Shown in pieces: positions 1 to 8,051 of a DNA stretch of 64,000 bases. Under the pieces are notes generated by a model. It did no database searches and was not told the origin of the DNA. It was given only the letters and a program-made list of their open reading frames with translations. Source of the DNA: Candidatus Multiplicimicrobium inquinatum (GTDB lineage Bacteria > Omnitrophota > Omnitrophia > Omnitrophales > Aquincolibacteriaceae). The DNA lies in contig DDUN01000003.1 of NCBI GenBank assembly GCA_002344825.1, positions 1 through 64,000 on the forward strand, in the 5' to 3' direction. Each line of letters starts with the position of its first letter. The stretch's first letter is position 1. Both the position numbers and the translations under genes were made by a program.

Positions 1-2
1 GT

Positions 3-2183
3 TTTTTTGCCGTGTTTCTTCTTGCCCTCTTTTTCAATTCTTCCGTTTTTGCCAAGACGGAAACCGCACGGGATGTTCCGGTGTCGGTTCAAAAAATTTC
101 CGAGTCCGAAATTGTGAATGTTTATGCCGCGCGCCTGGAATCTTTGCTTCAGCCGCAAAGCCGGACATCTTCCAATGTGACGGTGATTTCGGAAAAAGAA
201 TTAAAATCTCAAAAGCCAAAAACTTTCCAAGAAGCGATATCTAATCAGGAGGGTGTTGTATTGTATGACACTGTCGGCAATGGGATGGATAGCACTTTTT
301 CGATGCGCGGATTTAACGAGTCGAATGCGGTGACGGTGGTTGTTGATGGCGTCCGTGTGAATGAGGTGGATGGTTACACGACGAATTACCCTTTGCTTTC
401 CATGGATGACATTGAAAGAATTCAAATCGAACGCGGTCCTTCGTCTCCGGTTTACGGATCCAATGCTCTGGCGGGTGTGGTGAATATCACCACGGGGCGG
501 CCCAGCAAAAAACCTTGGAGTCTTTTCGGCGGAGTCGACGTGTCGAGCCATCAAGGAATCCGCTTTTATCAGGGAATGAGTGGAACTGTGCAGGACAAGG
601 TTTCGCCTTTGGAAGGCGCGTTTGAATATTATTTTCGCGGCGGAAGAAATGTAGGCGAAGGCTTTCGCGGAAACTCAGATTTTCGTATCTCAAATTTTGA
701 TTTTAAAACGGCGTATGTTTTGCCCGAGGAAGCAGGACGTTTGTTTGTGAATGTGAAGCATGTGGATGACATGGTTTCCAATCCCGGAGAACTCACTTTC
801 AATCAATATCAAGAATCCGCCAAGCGAACGAACAAGCCGAATGACCGCCGTAGCTTTATTAATACGATTGTACAAATTGGAGCCGATAAAAAGTTTTTGG
901 AAAACAAAATCACAGCGTCGCTTTTGGCGAATTGGCGTTTGAATGATTCTGACTTTATCAATACCACGACCCAATTCGGGACGAACACGAGATTGGCGGG
1001 CGCGAAATCGCGTCAGCGTGAATTGATTGGGCAGCTTTCTTACGAAGACGTTTGGAAATGGATCCGAAATACGAGTTTGATCGGCTTTGAAATTCACAAA
1101 GGTTCCGAAGTTGCGACTTTGATTTCCGCGCCGGGCGGAGAAGTGGCGCAAGGGGCCGCGACGACGTTGGATCGTCAGGGCGAGATTTTTAACTCGGCAC
1201 TTTTTTGGAATGAAAAGCTGGGGTTTACCGATTATGTCGACGTGAATTTAGGTATGCGTCATGACCGGTATAGCTTGCATACGATTAATCCGAAGTCGCG
1301 GACGAGCAATTATGCCGATCGCTGGAGCTCGAATACGGTGACCACCGGGATTACATTACATCCGGTAAAGCCGATGGATGTTTTCTTTCAGTTCTCCGAA
1401 GGGTTTCGTGCCCCTGATTTGAGCGATGTTAATCCCTTTGCCGGCTCCACGCCGCCTGATATTTTAAGACCTGAGCAAAGCAAGCAGTATGAAGTGGGTG
1501 CCCGTTACCGCTTCCGAGATCTTTTTCAATTGCGCGGCAGTTGGTTTTTAATCGACATGGAAGATGAAATCGTGAACGACACAACCGCCGTGAGTGTCGC
1601 CAATCCTTTTGGACAAAACATCAATATCGGCAAAAGCCGCCGTTATGGGTTTGAGCAAGGCATTGAAGTTTCGCCGTTACCTGAAGCACGTTTTTTTGGA
1701 ACCTATACCTGGACTAAAGCTTATGTGCGGGAAACCAATATTGATGCTTTCGGCGGACAAATTTTTGACGGCCGCGATTTGGGACAAGTTCCAAGACAAA
1801 GAATGACTTGGGGCGCGGAAGTAAAGCCTTTGGCGCGCCTAGGCGAATACTTTGAAGGCTTGCGGTTTCGCCTAGACGGCAGTTTTACGGGAAAACAACA
1901 TCCGCAAAGTTACGAATCAACCAGCCAGGCTATGCTTAATTCCGCGGGAGGAGCGGGGCATGTGATTAAGTCGTATACGTTGTGGAATTTTTTGGCAAGC
2001 TACGCCCTTAAAAATCAGGAAATTTATTTTAAAATAAACAATCTCTTTGATAATAAGTATTATTCCCGTGCCGTTGTTTCCGAGATTTTTGCTCCCGGGA
2101 CTTATCCGGCGGGAGTGGATACATTTGTGAATCCCGGCGCGCCGCGAGAATATTTAGTGGGAATGAGATGGGAAATCGAATGA
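3..2183 (+). CDS. btuB: TonB-dependent outer-membrane receptor, BtuB-like (5' end cut by window edge)
   Basis: Outer-membrane receptor, most likely for cobalamin, driven by TonB. The frame is open to the first bases; a GTG lies at 12, but the residues after it are already the hydrophobic core of a signal peptide (FLLALFF...VFA), so the true start is probably just outside the window. Counting from 12, a TonB-box-like EIVNVYA lies near residue 33 and the plug domain covers about 50-165, with NVTVISEKEL, FSMRGF, VVDGVRVNE, IERIQIERGPSSPVYGSNA and GVVNITTG. The remaining ~560 residues are a beta barrel with FKINNLFDNKYY near the end. The 723-residue length fits the family. Its stop overlaps the start of btuF, and the following genes are B12 ABC transporter and adenosyltransferase genes; this context is the main reason for preferring cobalamin over siderophore uptake. 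A cobalamin riboswitch would lie upstream, out of view. Confidence 0.88.
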   Translation, partial: FFAVFLLALFFNSSVFAKTETARDVPVSVQKISESEIVNVYAARLESLLQPQSRTSSNVTVISEKELKSQKPKTFQEAISNQEGVVLYDTVGNGMDSTFSMRGFNESNAVTVVVDGVRVNEVDGYTTNYPLLSMDDIERIQIERGPSSPVYGSNALAGVVNITTGRPSKKPWSLFGGVDVSSHQGIRFYQGMSGTVQDKVSPLEGAFEYYFRGGRNVGEGFRGNSDFRISNFDFKTAYVLPEEAGRLFVNVKHVDDMVSNPGELTFNQYQESAKRTNKPNDRRSFINTIVQIGADKKFLENKITASLLANWRLNDSDFINTTTQFGTNTRLAGAKSRQRELIGQLSYEDVWKWIRNTSLIGFEIHKGSEVATLISAPGGEVAQGAATTLDRQGEIFNSALFWNEKLGFTDYVDVNLGMRHDRYSLHTINPKSRTSNYADRWSSNTVTTGITLHPVKPMDVFFQFSEGFRAPDLSDVNPFAGSTPPDILRPEQSKQYEVGARYRFRDLFQLRGSWFLIDMEDEIVNDTTAVSVANPFGQNINIGKSRRYGFEQGIEVSPLPEARFFGTYTWTKAYVRETNIDAFGGQIFDGRDLGQVPRQRMTWGAEVKPLARLGEYFEGLRFRLDGSFTGKQHPQSYESTSQAMLNSAGGAGHVIKSYTLWNFLASYALKNQEIYFKINNLFDNKYYSRAVVSEIFAPGTYPAGVDTFVNPGAPREYLVGMRWEIE

Positions 2184-3034
2184 GAAGACAGAACCAAGAA
2201 CTAAGAACCAAGAACCAAGTTTCGTTTTTGCGGATCATTTTTTGTCTTGGTTCTTGGTTCTTAGTTCTTGGTTCTTTTTCAGCGCATGGCGCGGAAAGAA
2301 TTGTTTCGCTTAATGCCTGCACGGATGAATTACTGCTCCAATTAGCTTTGCCCGAGCAAGTCGCCGGAGTAACGCGTTTTAATCATTCGCCTCAAAGCAG
2401 CGAAGTGCTGAATCAAAATCCGCATATCAGTAAACTGTCGTCCGATGTTGAAAGCATTATGAAGACCAACCCGTCGGTTGTTTTGGCAGGCCCTTTTTCA
2501 AACCCACTGCTCATCAATCAATTGAAGCAATTGAATATTCCGATTGTTCATTTGGCTGTTCCCGGCAATTGGAGCGATTTGGATAAAGCGGTGGGCCAGG
2601 TTTCTGCTTTGCTTAAACGAGTGCCCGCCGGCGAAGTGTTGCAGAAAAAAATCCGGGAACTTAGCCGTTTTGACGGGCAGACGCGCTGGCAGGGAAAGCG
2701 CGCTGTTTTTTGGAGCGCAGCTGGGCATGTTTCTGGGAAAAATACTTTTGAAAATACAGTTTTAACGACACTGGGCTTGATCAATGTTTCGGAAACGGAA
2801 GGCTATGCTTTTTTATCCGTAGAAAAATTGATTCAATTAAAGCCCGCTGTCATTATTGTGACGCAAAATCCTGAGCTCAAAAACTCATGGAGCCATGAAA
2901 CTTTATTTCATCCTGCCTTGAAAAAAGCTTTGCCCAAAATTGAGTATTTACACATTCCGGAAGAAGCCGTAAGTTGTGCTTCTGAGTACACGGTTGAAGT
3001 TGTCGGGAAGCTGATTGCGGACGCGAAAGCATGA
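2180..3034 (+). CDS. btuF: Periplasmic vitamin B12-binding protein, BtuF-like
   Basis: Substrate-binding protein that would hand cobalamin from the periplasm to BtuCD. The mature part begins near ERIVSLNACTDELLLQLA, the typical start of class III binding proteins (BtuF/FhuD fold). It continues with VAGVTRFNHSP, VVLAGPFSNPLLINQLKQL and a C-terminal half with VIIVTQNPEL. I chose the ATG at 2180 because it forms an ATGA overlap with the btuB stop; an in-frame ATG at 2168 is also possible. The signal peptide is odd: its hydrophobic core (IIFCLGSWFLVLG) is encoded by the right arm of a perfect 30-nt inverted repeat, while the left arm encodes the polar QELRTKNQ stretch before it. Family assignment is firm; cobalamin rather than haem or siderophore specificity rests on the operon. 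Confidence 0.87.
   Translation: MRRQNQELRTKNQVSFLRIIFCLGSWFLVLGSFSAHGAERIVSLNACTDELLLQLALPEQVAGVTRFNHSPQSSEVLNQNPHISKLSSDVESIMKTNPSVVLAGPFSNPLLINQLKQLNIPIVHLAVPGNWSDLDKAVGQVSALLKRVPAGEVLQKKIRELSRFDGQTRWQGKRAVFWSAAGHVSGKNTFENTVLTTLGLINVSETEGYAFLSVEKLIQLKPAVIIVTQNPELKNSWSHETLFHPALKKALPKIEYLHIPEEAVSCASEYTVEVVGKLIADAKA
2190..2275. repeat. Perfect 30-nt inverted repeat inside the btuF signal-peptide region
   Basis: The left arm 2190-2219 and right arm 2246-2275 are exact reverse complements, with a 26-nt spacer. Each arm is itself built from reiterated 'agaaccaa'/'aagaacc' units. It lies within the first 35 codons of btuF and starts 7 nt after the btuB stop. It could fold in mRNA as a very stable hairpin that holds apart btuB and btuF translation. 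It may also be a palindromic element that inserted in frame. Confidence 0.9.
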
Positions 3035-4005
3035 AAAAAATCAATTTTATTTTAGGAACTACCCTCGCGGGTTTCTTTCTGATTTCACTTCAGAACGGGG
3101 CCCTGGACGCGGGGATTGGCAAGCTTTTAACAGGAAAAATGTCTTCCGCTGAAAGCGCCGTGTTTTGGCATTTGCGCTTTCCCCGAAGTCTGCTGGCAAT
3201 TCTTGTCGGAGCCGCTTTGGGGCTTTCCGGCGCGGCGATGCAAGGCCTTTTGCGCAATCCTTTGGCAGAGTCAAGCGTTTTGGGAATTTCAAGCGGCGCC
3301 GTGCTTGGCGCGATGATCGCGCTTTATTCCGGTTTAACGGTATGGGGAATTTGGATTTTACCTCTGGGAGGTTTTTTTGGCGCGCTTGCCGCGGCCGCGC
3401 TGGTTCTTGTTTTCTGCTTTCGCCATACCAGTTTGCTCGGACTTATTTTAGCCGGAACCGCGCTGAATACGCTTTTCTTTGCCCTGAGCAGTTTGCTGCT
3501 TAGCTTTTCAAAAAATCCTTATGCCGTGCTCGAAGTGATTTACTGGCAAATGGGCTCATTTGAAAATCGAACGTTAGCGCAAACAGCCGTCGTCGCGCCT
3601 TGGATCATTTTAGGTTCGTGGATGCTTTTGCGCACAGGTTCCTCACTTCAGCTTTTGACTTTGGGTGAAGACGTTGCGCGCAGCAGTGGAGTTTCTGTCT
3701 CCAAGACGATGCGGCAGGTGATTATGGGAACCGCGGTTGCTGTTGGCGCGGCAGTTTCGGTTTGCGGATTGATTGGTTTTGTCGGGTTGCTGGTGCCGCA
3801 TTTAGTTCGCCCGTGGGTTGGGCATGATCCCGGCAAATTGCTTTTTCCAAGCGCGCTTGCGGGCGCGGTGTTTTTGTTGATGGCGGACACTTTTTGCCGT
3901 TTTTCGGTTTTTCCGGTTGAACTCAAAATCGGAGTTTTGACCGCGCTTCTCGGCGCGCCTTTTTTTATTTATTTGGCTTTTAAAACCAAGGCACAGCTGA
4001 CATGA
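3031..4005 (+). CDS. btuC: Cobalamin ABC transporter permease, BtuC/FecCD family
   Basis: Inner-membrane permease of the B12 importer. The 324 residues carry the usual FecCD features: an N-terminal membrane segment, LRFPRSLLAILVGAALGLSG near 50, the family signature AMQGLLRNPLAESSVLGISS near 70-90, about nine to ten hydrophobic segments in all, and a C-terminal part with GFVGLLVPHLVR that contacts the ATPase. The start overlaps the btuF stop by four bases (ATGA) and its own stop overlaps btuD in the same way, so translation is probably coupled. It would pair as a dimer with two BtuD subunits. FecCD permeases for iron chelates look alike, so the substrate is inferred from cobO downstream. Confidence 0.9.
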   Translation: MKKINFILGTTLAGFFLISLQNGALDAGIGKLLTGKMSSAESAVFWHLRFPRSLLAILVGAALGLSGAAMQGLLRNPLAESSVLGISSGAVLGAMIALYSGLTVWGIWILPLGGFFGALAAAALVLVFCFRHTSLLGLILAGTALNTLFFALSSLLLSFSKNPYAVLEVIYWQMGSFENRTLAQTAVVAPWIILGSWMLLRTGSSLQLLTLGEDVARSSGVSVSKTMRQVIMGTAVAVGAAVSVCGLIGFVGLLVPHLVRPWVGHDPGKLLFPSALAGAVFLLMADTFCRFSVFPVELKIGVLTALLGAPFFIYLAFKTKAQLT

Positions 4006-4676
4006 AATTTCTTTGCGAAAAATTAAATTGTGGCTTCAGAGAAAAGCAGGTTTTAAAAAATATTTCCGGTAAATTCGAAGCCGGAAAAATAACAGCGATA
4101 TTGGGTCCTAACGGGTGCGGCAAATCAACTTGGATCAGAGCTTTGTTGGGATTGGTCAAACTCCAATCAGGTAAGGTTATTGGGTTGCCTGAAAAAAAAG
4201 GGTATTTGCCTCAAAAAAAGGAAATTTACTGGCCGCTTACTTGTGAAGCAATTGTGGAGTTGGGTTCTCGCGCCTCGGGGCTCGGGGCTTCGTCTCTGGA
4301 TCGGTTGGGGATTGGGCACTTGAAAGATAAAAGAATCGATGAAGTTTCAGGAGGCGAGCGCACCTTGGTTTTATTGGCGCGAGCTTTGCGTGATAGACCC
4401 GACTTGATTATCGCGGACGAGCCTGTTGCTGAACTTGACCCTAAGCATCAGATGCGTGTGATGCAGGCGCTCAAAGAGGAAGCCGCTCGCGGTGCGGCGG
4501 TGATTGTTACGATGCATGACATTCAGTTGACTGCTCAATTTGCCGATTTTGTTTTCTTAATGCGTGATGGGAATGTTGTTTTTCAAGGCGCTCCTGATGC
4601 AGTTCTTAATCCCGGGAATTTAAAAACTGTTTTTGGAGTTATTTTTGTTGAAGACAAAGGATTGTATGTCCGTTAA
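4002..4676 (+). CDS. btuD: Cobalamin ABC transporter ATPase, BtuD-like
   Basis: Cytoplasmic ATPase powering the BtuCF importer. Walker A GPNGCGKST is near residue 35, a Q-loop-like GYLPQKKEIYWP near 67, the signature VSGGERTLVLLARAL near 112, Walker B LIIADEPVAELDP near 132 and the switch histidine in IVTMHDIQL near 168. At 224 residues it is slightly short for the family. The stretch between Q-loop and signature (SRASGLGASSLDRLGIG) is encoded by a small GGGGCTC-type duplication. It overlaps btuC by four bases, and cobO begins 11 bases before its stop. Confidence 0.9.
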   Translation: MKFLCEKLNCGFREKQVLKNISGKFEAGKITAILGPNGCGKSTWIRALLGLVKLQSGKVIGLPEKKGYLPQKKEIYWPLTCEAIVELGSRASGLGASSLDRLGIGHLKDKRIDEVSGGERTLVLLARALRDRPDLIIADEPVAELDPKHQMRVMQALKEEAARGAAVIVTMHDIQLTAQFADFVFLMRDGNVVFQGAPDAVLNPGNLKTVFGVIFVEDKGLYVR

Positions 4677-5256
4677 AAATTTGAAAACGAAAGCGCGCGA
4701 TCAAGCTCCGCGGAAGCACGCTAAGCCGAAGCGCGCACCTGATAAAGGACTTATTGTCGTTTATACGGGAGATGGAAAAGGTAAGACCACCGCGGCGATG
4801 GGAACCGCGTTGCGGGCTTTGGGTTATGGTATGAAAGTGGCGGTGGTTCAATTCATTAAGGGAACCTGGCCGTCAGGGGAAGAACAAGCTCTTAAAAAAA
4901 TAAAGGGATGTCAGTTTCACAAAATGGGCGAAGGCTTTACTTGGGATACAAAAGACTTTGAGCGCGACAAGTTGAAAGCGGATGAAGGTTGGAAGTTAGC
5001 TCAAAAGTATATTCAAGACTCAAAGACACAGCTTGTTATTCTGGATGAAATTAATTGCTGTTTAAAGTATGGTTTTCTTGATTTGAAAGACATGTTGCGC
5101 GCCCTGAAAAAAAAGCCTCACATGAAGCACGTGTTTTTGACCGGGCGCGGAGCGCCTAAAAAACTGATCGAATTAGCCGATCTTGTAACGGAAATGAAAT
5201 GTATCAAACACCCATACGATAAAGGAATTTGGGCTCAGCGCGGCATCGACTTTTGA
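4666..5256 (+). CDS. cobO: Cob(I)alamin adenosyltransferase, CobO/BtuR family
   Basis: Transfers the 5'-deoxyadenosyl group of ATP to cob(I)alamin, making the coenzyme form of imported B12. The P-loop TGDGKGKTTAAMGTALRALG follows a basic N-terminal extension of about 25 residues. Further family motifs are VAVVQFIKGTWPSGE, LVILDEINCCLKYGFL and HVFLTGRGAPKKLIELADLV, with the usual ending HPYDKGIWAQRGIDF. I chose ATG 4666 because AAAGGA lies just upstream; an in-frame ATG at 4633 lies deep inside btuD. It is the last gene of the btu operon, and a palindromic element starts at its stop codon. Confidence 0.92.
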   Translation: MSVKNLKTKARDQAPRKHAKPKRAPDKGLIVVYTGDGKGKTTAAMGTALRALGYGMKVAVVQFIKGTWPSGEEQALKKIKGCQFHKMGEGFTWDTKDFERDKLKADEGWKLAQKYIQDSKTQLVILDEINCCLKYGFLDLKDMLRALKKKPHMKHVFLTGRGAPKKLIELADLVTEMKCIKHPYDKGIWAQRGIDF

Positions 5257-5380
5257 AAATTTATTGAAAATGATTTGTCTGCTTCGTTGCATTCTTCGCT
5301 TCCTTGTGCGGCGTATTGCTGCATACGCCTCCGCAGGCGCTCAAATGCGCCTTGCATCCAAACCATTTTGAATAAATTTT
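5256..5380. repeat. Palindromic intergenic element, copy A
   Basis: Outer arms 5256-5277 and 5359-5380 pair at 20 of 22 positions. Inside is a GC-rich core containing TTGTGCGGCGTA and TACGCCTCCGCA, which form an inner stem. The core closely matches copy B at 9602-9721, but the outer arms do not. It starts at the last base of the cobO stop and sits between two convergent genes, so it could act as a bidirectional terminator. Confidence 0.8.
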
Positions 5381-5411
5381 TGAGATTCCAAAGAGCTGGT
5401 TTTGGAATGAA

Positions 5412-5705
5412 TCAGCGAAAACTGATTTTGATTTGTGGTTTGTCCCAATAAGGGCAATGACGACAGCCTTGGTTGCAGCAAAAACCACGGTCTAAAAGAT
5501 AGTATTCGGTGTGGACCGTCATCTGTGTGAATGGATCTTCGTAAGTTTTTAATTTTGCTGCGCAAGCTTTGAGATGAGCCGCGACAGTTTCCGCAGGTAA
5601 ATTTGGTTCACGGGAAGTCATATCAGAATTATACTCGTCAAAGTTCATCGGAGTAGAGCAAAGTTTCTCTGTTATTGGAAGTATCCCCGACATAAAATAA
5701 AGCAT
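5412..5705 (-). CDS. Small cysteine-rich DUF5522-type protein
   Basis: A 97-residue protein whose C-terminal half carries YYLLDRGFCCNQGCRHCPYW, matching my recollection of the DUF5522 signature (a Cys cluster ending in HCPY). The function is unknown; the Cys arrangement suggests metal binding. The region before the cluster, EDPFTQMTVHTEYYLL, also fits the family. I chose the start at 5705 because GAGGA lies 8 nt before that ATG on the minus strand; the ATGs at 5693, 5648 and 5621 have no good ribosome site. This start codon shares the CATG at 5703-5706 with the divergent gene. The upstream ~20 residues are not conserved-looking, so a later start remains possible. Confidence 0.7.
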   Translation of the reverse strand: MLYFMSGILPITEKLCSTPMNFDEYNSDMTSREPNLPAETVAAHLKACAAKLKTYEDPFTQMTVHTEYYLLDRGFCCNQGCRHCPYWDKPQIKISFR

Positions 5706-7308
5706 GCCGCTTTTCCTCGGATTTATTAATAATCGATTCGTTTGGTTATCTTTTTTATTTTTCTCTCCGTTGGTTATCTATTTTCCTGTGTTGGGGCATG
5801 GGTTTTTGCACTTTGATGACCGCCAAATTGTGACTCAGAACTCCGAAGTACTGAAGGGGGTTACATGGGAAAGCATAAAATGGGCTTTTCTTTCCTGGGA
5901 CACGGGCAATTGGATTCCGCTGACCTGGATAAGCCATATGCTGGATGTGCATTTTTTCGGTCTTAAAGCAAGTTGTCACCACGCTGTAAGTATTCTTTTT
6001 CATTCCGTGAACGGAGTTTTGATTTTTCAGCTTTTTAATCGCATGACTCAACGGCATTTTTTGAGTTATGGTGTCGCGCTGGTTTTTGTTTTTCATCCGA
6101 TGCATATTGAATCAGTCGCGTGGGTTTCAGAGAGAAAGGATGTGCTTTCAACTTTTTTTACACTGCTCTCATTTTTGTTTTATTTGTTTTACGCGCAAAA
6201 GTCCAAAAATTATTTTGCGGCATACCTGGCAAGTGTTTTGTTTTGTGCTTTTGCTTTAATGTCCAAGCCGATGGCCGTTGCTTTGCCCCTGCTCCTGCTT
6301 GTTTTTGACTATTGGCCGCTGGCCCGAATTAACGGGATGAAAAGCTTTTGGAACTGTCTGCCTGAAAAAGTCCCCATGATGCTGATGGTGTGCGGTGTTG
6401 CGGGTGCGACATGGCTTGCGCAGAGTCAAATTGGGGCTGTTTTCAGCTTGTCTGAAATGTCGATGAGTTATCGTTTTGAGATGCTCTTTGCCGCTTTGGG
6501 TAGTTACAGCTACAAGTTTTTAATACCTATTCAGCAGACTATTTTTTATCCGCCCTTTTCTGATCAAGAAATGCATTGGAATGCTGCGTTGGGATTGCTG
6601 CTTTTTCTGATGTGGGGTGTGTTTGCGGTGCAGCGCAAAAGCGCGCGCTGGATTTTTACCGGCGGAATGATTTTTTTTGTTTCACTCTTTCCGGTTTTGG
6701 GTTTGGTGAAAGCCGGCGGTCAGTCTATTGCGGAACGTTATACTTATTTTGCCTATACAGGATTGGCGGTATTACTTTTTTGGGGTGCCGCCGCATTGAT
6801 TTCAGCCAAGCCTAAGGCGAAGCCATGGATTATTACATTTTTTATAGTTTGGAGTTTGCTGGGGCTGCTTTTAAGCGGTGTACGTGTGTATGAGTGGCGC
6901 AGTACCGAAGCACTTTTCCGGTCTGCTGTAAAAATTCACCCTCATAATCACGTCGCGCATAAAGTTTTGGCGGATCACGCTTATGCTCAGGGTGATTTGC
7001 CGGGTGCCGCAAAGTATCTTGTTCAGGGATTAGAAAATTTACCTGCCGAAGCTGACTCCGCAAGACCTCAATATGAGCTGAATTTAGCGATTATTTACCA
7101 TCAGCTGGGGGAAATGGAACGGGCTACAAAATTTTATGAGAGAGTTTTGGTGAAAGAGCCTTTCCGCTTTGATGTGCGGGTTACTTTGGGCGATATTTAT
7201 ATTAAATTGAAGCAGCCCGCGCAGGCAAAAATGCACTATGAATTTTTGCTTCGCATTTTTCCTGACAACCAAGATTTTCAAAGGCGGCTGGAAGAGTTGC
7301 GCGGTTGA
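5704..7308 (+). CDS. Polytopic membrane protein with C-terminal TPR repeats, TMTC-like
   Basis: A 534-residue protein with about ten hydrophobic segments in residues 10-400 and a soluble C-terminal TPR domain (about 405-534; LADHAYAQGDLPGAAKYLVQGL, LAIIYHQLGEMERATKFYERVL, LGDIYIKLKQPAQAKMHYEF). HFDDRQIVTQN after the first membrane helix is the acidic loop motif expected of GT-C glycosyltransferases, and HPMHIESVAWVSERKDVLS and LMSKPMAVALPLLLLVFDYWPL are hallmarks of the bacterial relatives of eukaryotic TMTC O-mannosyltransferases. Activity on proteins is inferred from this resemblance only. No convincing ribosome site precedes the ATG at 5704, whose CATG overlaps the opposite gene's start. 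It ends in a hairpin. Confidence 0.8.
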   Translation: MPLFLGFINNRFVWLSFLFFSPLVIYFPVLGHGFLHFDDRQIVTQNSEVLKGVTWESIKWAFLSWDTGNWIPLTWISHMLDVHFFGLKASCHHAVSILFHSVNGVLIFQLFNRMTQRHFLSYGVALVFVFHPMHIESVAWVSERKDVLSTFFTLLSFLFYLFYAQKSKNYFAAYLASVLFCAFALMSKPMAVALPLLLLVFDYWPLARINGMKSFWNCLPEKVPMMLMVCGVAGATWLAQSQIGAVFSLSEMSMSYRFEMLFAALGSYSYKFLIPIQQTIFYPPFSDQEMHWNAALGLLLFLMWGVFAVQRKSARWIFTGGMIFFVSLFPVLGLVKAGGQSIAERYTYFAYTGLAVLLFWGAAALISAKPKAKPWIITFFIVWSLLGLLLSGVRVYEWRSTEALFRSAVKIHPHNHVAHKVLADHAYAQGDLPGAAKYLVQGLENLPAEADSARPQYELNLAIIYHQLGEMERATKFYERVLVKEPFRFDVRVTLGDIYIKLKQPAQAKMHYEFLLRIFPDNQDFQRRLEELRG

Positions 7309-7322
7309 TTGATCAACCGCGC
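7299..7322. terminator. Hairpin over the end of the TPR gene
   Basis: A perfect 11-bp stem, GCGCGGTTGAT paired with ATCAACCGCGC, with a 2-nt loop; it spans the stop codon at 7306-7308. It lies between convergent genes. No T-run follows on either strand, so a role as an intrinsic terminator is plausible but not certain. Confidence 0.5.
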
Positions 7323-7334
7323 AGACCAAATGGA

Positions 7335-7994
7335 TTAGGTAACAGTAACTTTTTTTGCCGCCTCTTCCTTTGTTACTTTTGGGAGCGTAATTTCTAAAAC
7401 CCCATTTTTATATTCAGCCTGAATATTGGTTTCATCTACGGGACCCGGCAGGCGCAGACTGCGGGAAAAAGAGCCGTAGCTTCTTTCTTGGGCGTAAAAG
7501 CTTCCTGATTGCTCTTGGTTAATGGTTTCACGCTGGCCCTGAATGGTTAAAATTTCACCGCGCACAGTAATATCGATTTTGTCCTTATCAAGTCCCGGCA
7601 TGTCAACCTGCACGATATAGGCATTGTCTTTTTCTTCCATGTCCATTAAGGGCATAGCATCAATTCCCATATGCTGATTCATTTGACTCATCATACTTGG
7701 CAGGCTTGCCATAAAGCCGCCCATCATTTGATTCATGCTCTCCTGCATGTCATCAAACATGGACCAAGGGTCTTGATAGTGTGCCCGCGGCGATGTCTGA
7801 AAGATCGCTTTTTGCGGGAACGAGGATGCGTAAGTGTTTTGTTTCTGTAAGGTATCCAGCGTCTCTTTTGCTTGGCTCTCTTTTTTATTTAAAAAGTAAA
7901 TAAATCCTGCGGTCTGGCTCACAAGTAAAACAGCAAGCAGGATGCTGATAACAACAAGCCAATTTACTTTTTTTTCTTGAGTTGTGTTTGTCAT
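7335..7994 (-). CDS. Membrane-anchored Hsp20-family chaperone with Met-rich linker
   Basis: A 219-residue small heat shock protein with an uncommon layout. Residues 11-33 form a membrane anchor (WLVVISILLAVLLVSQTAGF), followed by a ~45-residue linker and then by about 43 residues (SMFDDMQ to MDMEE) containing 13 methionines. The alpha-crystallin domain covers about 118-210 (NAYIVQVDMPGLDKDKIDI, GSFSRSLRLPGPV, YKNGVLEITLPK). It would prevent aggregation at the membrane, probably on the periplasmic side if the anchor is an uncleaved signal; that side is inferred. AGGTGAT precedes the ATG. It is the second gene of a two-gene hsp20 unit, 57 nt behind the first, with a hairpin between them. Confidence 0.85.
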   Translation of the reverse strand: MTNTTQEKKVNWLVVISILLAVLLVSQTAGFIYFLNKKESQAKETLDTLQKQNTYASSFPQKAIFQTSPRAHYQDPWSMFDDMQESMNQMMGGFMASLPSMMSQMNQHMGIDAMPLMDMEEKDNAYIVQVDMPGLDKDKIDITVRGEILTIQGQRETINQEQSGSFYAQERSYGSFSRSLRLPGPVDETNIQAEYKNGVLEITLPKVTKEEAAKKVTVT

Positions 7995-8011
7995 AAATCA
8001 CCTCAGTGTAA

Positions 8012-8041
8012 GCAAAATGGAGCTCTCGGGGAGAGCTCCAT
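8012..8041 (-). terminator. Intergenic hairpin between the two hsp20 genes
   Basis: On the minus strand, ATGGAGCTCTC and GAGAGCTCCAT form a perfect 11-bp stem with a 3-nt loop, followed by TTTTGCTT. This looks like a weak intrinsic terminator or an mRNA-stabilising hairpin that would reduce expression of the membrane-anchored chaperone relative to the first. Confidence 0.6.
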
Positions 8042-8051
8042 TGAATTGCGC

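Noticed and set aside
690..1151. 153-codon minus-strand open frame inside btuB
   Set aside because: No family motifs; it lies wholly within a clear receptor gene.
2029..2322. Minus-strand 97-codon frame across btuB/btuF
   Set aside because: It arises from the palindrome, which reads similarly on both strands; no independent support.
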